Part shown: piece by piece, positions 60,770 to 64,000 of the stretch
Layout of the letters: every line of letters begins with the position of its first letter
Numbering within the stretch: position 1 is the stretch's first letter
DNA from: Megachile rotundata
Lineage: Eukaryota > Arthropoda > Insecta > Hymenoptera > Megachilidae
NCBI RefSeq assembly: GCF_050947335.1
Contig: NC_134983.1
Location: 7,440,001 to 7,504,000 of the forward strand
Direction: 5' to 3'
DNA: 64,000 nt
Notes under the pieces: generated by a model
What the model was told of the DNA's origin: nothing
Database searches by the model: none
Seen by the model: the letters and a program-made list of their open reading frames with translations, nothing else
Position numbers and translations under genes: made by a program

Positions 60770-61440
60770 GGAAAATTTGAGGAGTATGACTGAGAAAGCC
60801 TTTCAATCATGGATTTTTATGGACTTTTGAGGATTTGAATATTTGGAGGTGGAGAAAGGATATGGAAACGTAGGAATTTTGGGGCATAAGTTTTTGGGGA
60901 CATTGTAATTTGGGGATTTATTGATATGGGAATTTAAGGATTCGGGGACATAGGAAATTGTGGACTTGTGAACTTTGAGGATACTAGTAGTTTAGGACTT
61001 GAGGTTTGGAGATTTGGGGAATTTAAAATTTGAAAACGATAGTGTTTTGAGGGTTGAAAGTTTGGGAATATATTGATACTGACATCTAGGGATTTGGGTA
61101 TGTGGAAATTTGAACATGTACGAATTTGGAGATGTATTAGGGATCTTGAAATTTAGGGAGTTTAGGATATTGATCACCCTCAGATTTTCAAGAAATTTAA
61201 GAATTTAAAAATTAAACCTACTTGTATAACCAAATTGAGATTGAACTTGGAGACCTAAAAATGTGGGAATCTAGAAATTTGGGACATAAGGATTTAAGGA
61301 TCTAGACATTTGGACATAGGAATTCAGGGAGCTACAAATTCTAAGGTGTACGTACTCCTTGAGATTTGAGATGTTTTAAATTTTTGTGACCTTGCAATTA
61401 TTGAAGGCTTCGTGATTTGAAAATCTGGACATGAAACCCT
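60770..61440 (+). repeat. Degenerate GGGAATTT/GGATTTGG-type minisatellite
   Basis: Words GGATTTGG, GGGAATTT, GGGACATAGG and GATTTGAG recur irregularly for about 650 bp. The 8-bp step survives only in places. It appears to be an old, decayed continuation of the adjacent array class. Confidence 0.7.
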
Positions 61441-62117
61441 AAGAGACAAGTAACGGTTCCTTAGCCTTTTGTTGCTGCTATTCCAAAATCCGCGTAGCAC
61501 TACAATAATTACTCTACATACGTTACTACAATCGTGTTCGTATGAAACACGTGGAATTGGAATTAGGACGTACGCCGTAGTTCCACAGTCATAAGGGTAA
61601 GCTCAGTGCGATTCGCAGTTCGTTGCGAAACAGGGGAAGACATAAGATCAAAGGAGCACTAATCACGTTCGACGTCCGTCAGTCATTGAAATTCAGCGAT
61701 TCCTCGTGGCTTTCCGCAAATCTAACCGCGGGAGTAGTTGGTCGACGCGTAGAAGCGGACGACACTGATCGATAGGTTCCTAACGGACGGTTGAGGGGTT
61801 GTCGAAGCCTTGACCCTGCTCTTCCGTCGGCAGCTTTAATGCCCGCGGTCAGCGGGAGCCGACGCTCTACTCGCTGGTCCGGATCGGGGCTCAGCTGTCT
61901 GCTCAGATAGGAATCTGGTCGGAGCTTAATGACGGCTCGTGATGGACGGGTATCGAAGCCCGCAGCACCGACCAGAAGAAGAAGAAGGGTTGCTGGAACG
62001 CGGGAGTCTGGCGTGTCACATCAACGGCGCCGCGAAATCTACGACCTCGCTTTTACCAAACGCATCGGATTCTTTTCGGTTTCGTTCTTCCTACCTCCAG
62101 CCACCGTCTTACACATG
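61441..62117. other. CpG-rich island at the right of the repeat field
   Basis: The strongest G+C and CpG signal in the right part of the window (61,600-62,090), including a GC-rich hairpin. Overlapping plus frames at 61,929-62,138 and 61,939-62,304 both run past a transposon-terminus-like motif, arguing against coding. TCAGTGCG and TCAGTCATT (61,602, 61,679) are initiator-like. Best candidate in the window for a promoter or enhancer, strand unknown. Confidence 0.45.
61825..61864. other. GC-rich two-part hairpin
   Basis: CGTCGGC (61,825-61,831) pairs with GCCGACG (61,858-61,864). Inside, CCCGC (61,842-61,846) pairs with GCGGG (61,852-61,856) around a GGTCA loop. The 5' side has a 10-nt bulge and the 3' side a single A. 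It may be an RNA structure in a transcript from the island or a chance GC-rich dyad. Confidence 0.5.
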
Positions 62118-62126
62118 TACAGGGTG
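62118..62126 (+). mobile_element. Transposon-terminus-like motif TACAGGGTG
   Basis: TACAGGGTGTATAAGAAGTA matches the first bases of the TIR family seen at 27.8 and 45.5 kb (TACAGGGTGTTACC) and then diverges. It may mark the left end of an unrecognised element extending to the right. Confidence 0.35.
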
Positions 62127-63080
62127 TATAAGAAGTAACACTATACATTCTACACCTCTACATCTGCTTCCTCTAAAAATCGCGTTCACCTTCAAATTTC
62201 AGGGGACATTTCATTTTCTGTATTCTGATCGTCAGAACATAAAGTCTGTGACTTCAGCAAAAGCTTACTATTACGCTCTTAGAGCATCACCCTCTAAACT
62301 TTAGAGGTTTAGCTTTAGAGTCTAAAACATGAGAAAGTCAACTACTTTGCTGAAAAATTATTTTAACCCCTCACCTTCTGATAACATAACGCACATGCTA
62401 GTCCATATGTCACCGTACTCGTCCTTTCATCCCAATTCAATTTCGAGTTCAATTCTGATCTTATTTACTCAGTCATGGCTAAATATAGGATGTGCATAAT
62501 ACAACATACTCGAACAATAATTAGGTGTGATCTTCTTAGGAAATTGTAGCTTAAATAGTTAAAGATACACAGGAGAATCAAGGTAAGATAATGGAAGTGC
62601 TTGCAGAAGAACGTAAAAAATAAAGCTATGAAAATTTCTATGAAGCTTCCCTCCTTCCTTCCCTTTAACTTTGTGCAAACTATCGACGTCTGAATATCGC
62701 AACTATGCATATCTGACACATCATCAAAGTCTATTTTCTTAAAAATGAAAAGTCGAAAGAACTCCGTGGAAAATTACTTACTTTTCCATGTAGCATCTCT
62801 TGTGCTTCCGTTGTTCTTCAACCTTAACTTATCAGTAATGAAACTTAAACATCTTTCAGCCAAACAGTTCCGAGCCATGGTTCATTTGAGACCTTTTATC
62901 TTTTTACAGGATAAAAAATTTGACATTCAATTTCAAGGTCGAGGTCACTTTTTGCAGGAGCCTTTATTTATCTTCACTGATCCAAAGATGTCGAATCATG
63001 CTACACATCACTTCACAGCTTTCTATGTCAGCTTTGGATGTAGTCAAGAACAAATTGTTACTGGGAAATATATTTAAATG
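62127..63080 (+). other. Possible transposon-derived sequence with an unrecognised 110-codon frame
   Basis: CCTCTAAACTTTAGAGG (62,291-62,307) is a perfect 8-bp dyad with a nearby partial repeat. The frame at 62,745-63,077 is uninterrupted for 110 codons and not GC-driven, but matches nothing I recognise. TTTCAAGGTCGAGGTCACTT (62,930-62,949) resembles AAGGTCAC words inside the 27.4-kb element. No far terminus was found. Confidence 0.3.
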
Positions 63081-64000
63081 ATAAATTATAGCTAATTATC
63101 GCGAATCGGTTTGGGGGAGACAATTGACAATCATACTTGTTTTTTTACGGTTTTCCTTATTTACGTAGAATGCAGTAGCTGCAAAAATATAACGTGGTCG
63201 TAAATCTCTTTGATCTGTAAACGACACGTGTTTCGTTCACGCTTCACTGACTCGAAAGATGAGAAGTCTTGATAATGAGCTTCAGCCGATGTTTTGTACC
63301 GTAGCTGTTGATGACCTGACGTGAAGATATTTATTCATCGACGTGTGAATGTGTATTCTCCACTTTATTGCTAACGAGTATTTATGCAAAGTTACAAATT
63401 CAAAATATTTACAATATAAAATTAATTTTCATCTCGATATAGCGACAAGAGTTTTTGTGGGGAAAATAGAAAAAGTTGACAATTACATAAAAATTTGAGG
63501 ACTGAAGGTTTGCAATATAAAATAGACGTACAATTTGACAACTTCCAATTTCCAAATTTTTATGTCACCTTTGAACAATAATTAAGATCATCATACAACG
63601 TAAACACTAATTCTTGCGTATTTTAGTTTCATCACAGTATTAGTATACTAACTAACCTAGGGGTTGGAACTATGTAAGGAAAGGAAGAATAAAGCAACGG
63701 TTCGTTTCAGAAGTTTTTGGAGACTCATCAATCTGCTCGTGTGTCCATGGCATATAAATTAACTAAACAACAGACGGCAATAATAGGCAACCTTAAACAG
63801 TAAATAGAAAATTCCAGTAGCCGGGCGGAAGGCAAAGTAGATCAAAGGGCACCGACCAACTTGAAGCTTCGGCTCAGTCAGTCCTCTTCCTCTCAGAAAG
63901 ACTGCAGGGGGAAGGTAATAGATTGCCTCTTTCTGACTTTTATTGTACCAGAAAAAGCTTGTCAGATTCAACGCGGAGACCCCGCCACTTCCCATTACGT
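63081..64000. other. Unique sequence to window end, mixed island at about 63,660-64,000
   Basis: The last 340 bp are more complex and CpG-bearing, with an unrecognised 78-codon minus frame (63,759-63,995) that may continue outside the window. The preceding part is AT-rich and featureless. Confidence 0.35.

Overview
No protein-coding gene, rRNA, tRNA or CRISPR array could be supported anywhere in these 64 kb. The window reads as a eukaryotic, most likely insect, gene desert or very large intron: A+T-rich background, scattered islands richer in G+C and CpG, many tandem repeats and a few small DNA-transposon remnants. The style (AT-rich DNA with CpG islands, few transposons, many short-unit minisatellites) suggests a hymenopteran such as a bee. 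That is inference; no diagnostic gene is present.

The main content is tandem repeats, about 8 kb by my rough sum. Most arrays share one design: an 8-bp unit of the form purine-purine-purine-AATTT (GGGAATTT, GGGGATTT, GAGAATTT, GTGAGAAT, GAAAAATT), or its complement. They lie at 9.15-10.0, 11.2-12.0, 12.65-13.16, 25.86-26.2, 28.56-28.74, 41.37-41.7, 47.9-48.2, 55.3-56.2, 59.5-60.2 and 60.8-61.4 kb. Other arrays have longer units: 40 bp (2.5 kb), 110 bp (5.5 kb), 124 bp (13.7 kb), about 265 bp (17.0 kb), 24 bp (48.35 kb), 32 bp (51.1-52.1 kb) and 39/77 bp (52.4-53.4 kb). Several show higher-order periods (77/154, 160, 168, about 225 and 240 bp).

The clearest mobile element is a 410-bp non-autonomous DNA transposon at 27,448-27,857, with two 100-bp terminal inverted repeats flanked by TA. 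Two damaged relatives lie at 45.5 kb and 56.8-57.15 kb. A Tc1-like end lies at 3,769. A recurring terminus-like motif, CACCCTGTA or its complement, occurs at several further places, three times as CTCACCCTGTA.

Between the repeats, islands of more complex, CpG-containing sequence (about 7.0-7.7, 10.3-10.7, 14.0-14.6, 16.3-17.0, 22.1-22.7, 32.5-33.3, 36-39.7, 41.9-42.6, 43.6-44.2, 47.1-47.9, 50.4-51.1, 58.9-59.4 and 61.4-62.1 kb) alternate with featureless AT-rich stretches. They are the best places to look for enhancers, non-coding first exons or lncRNAs. Open reading frames in them are short, overlap on both strands and match no family I recognise. The longest reading frames in the repeat arrays are artefacts of an 8-bp period, which encodes an 8-residue repeat.
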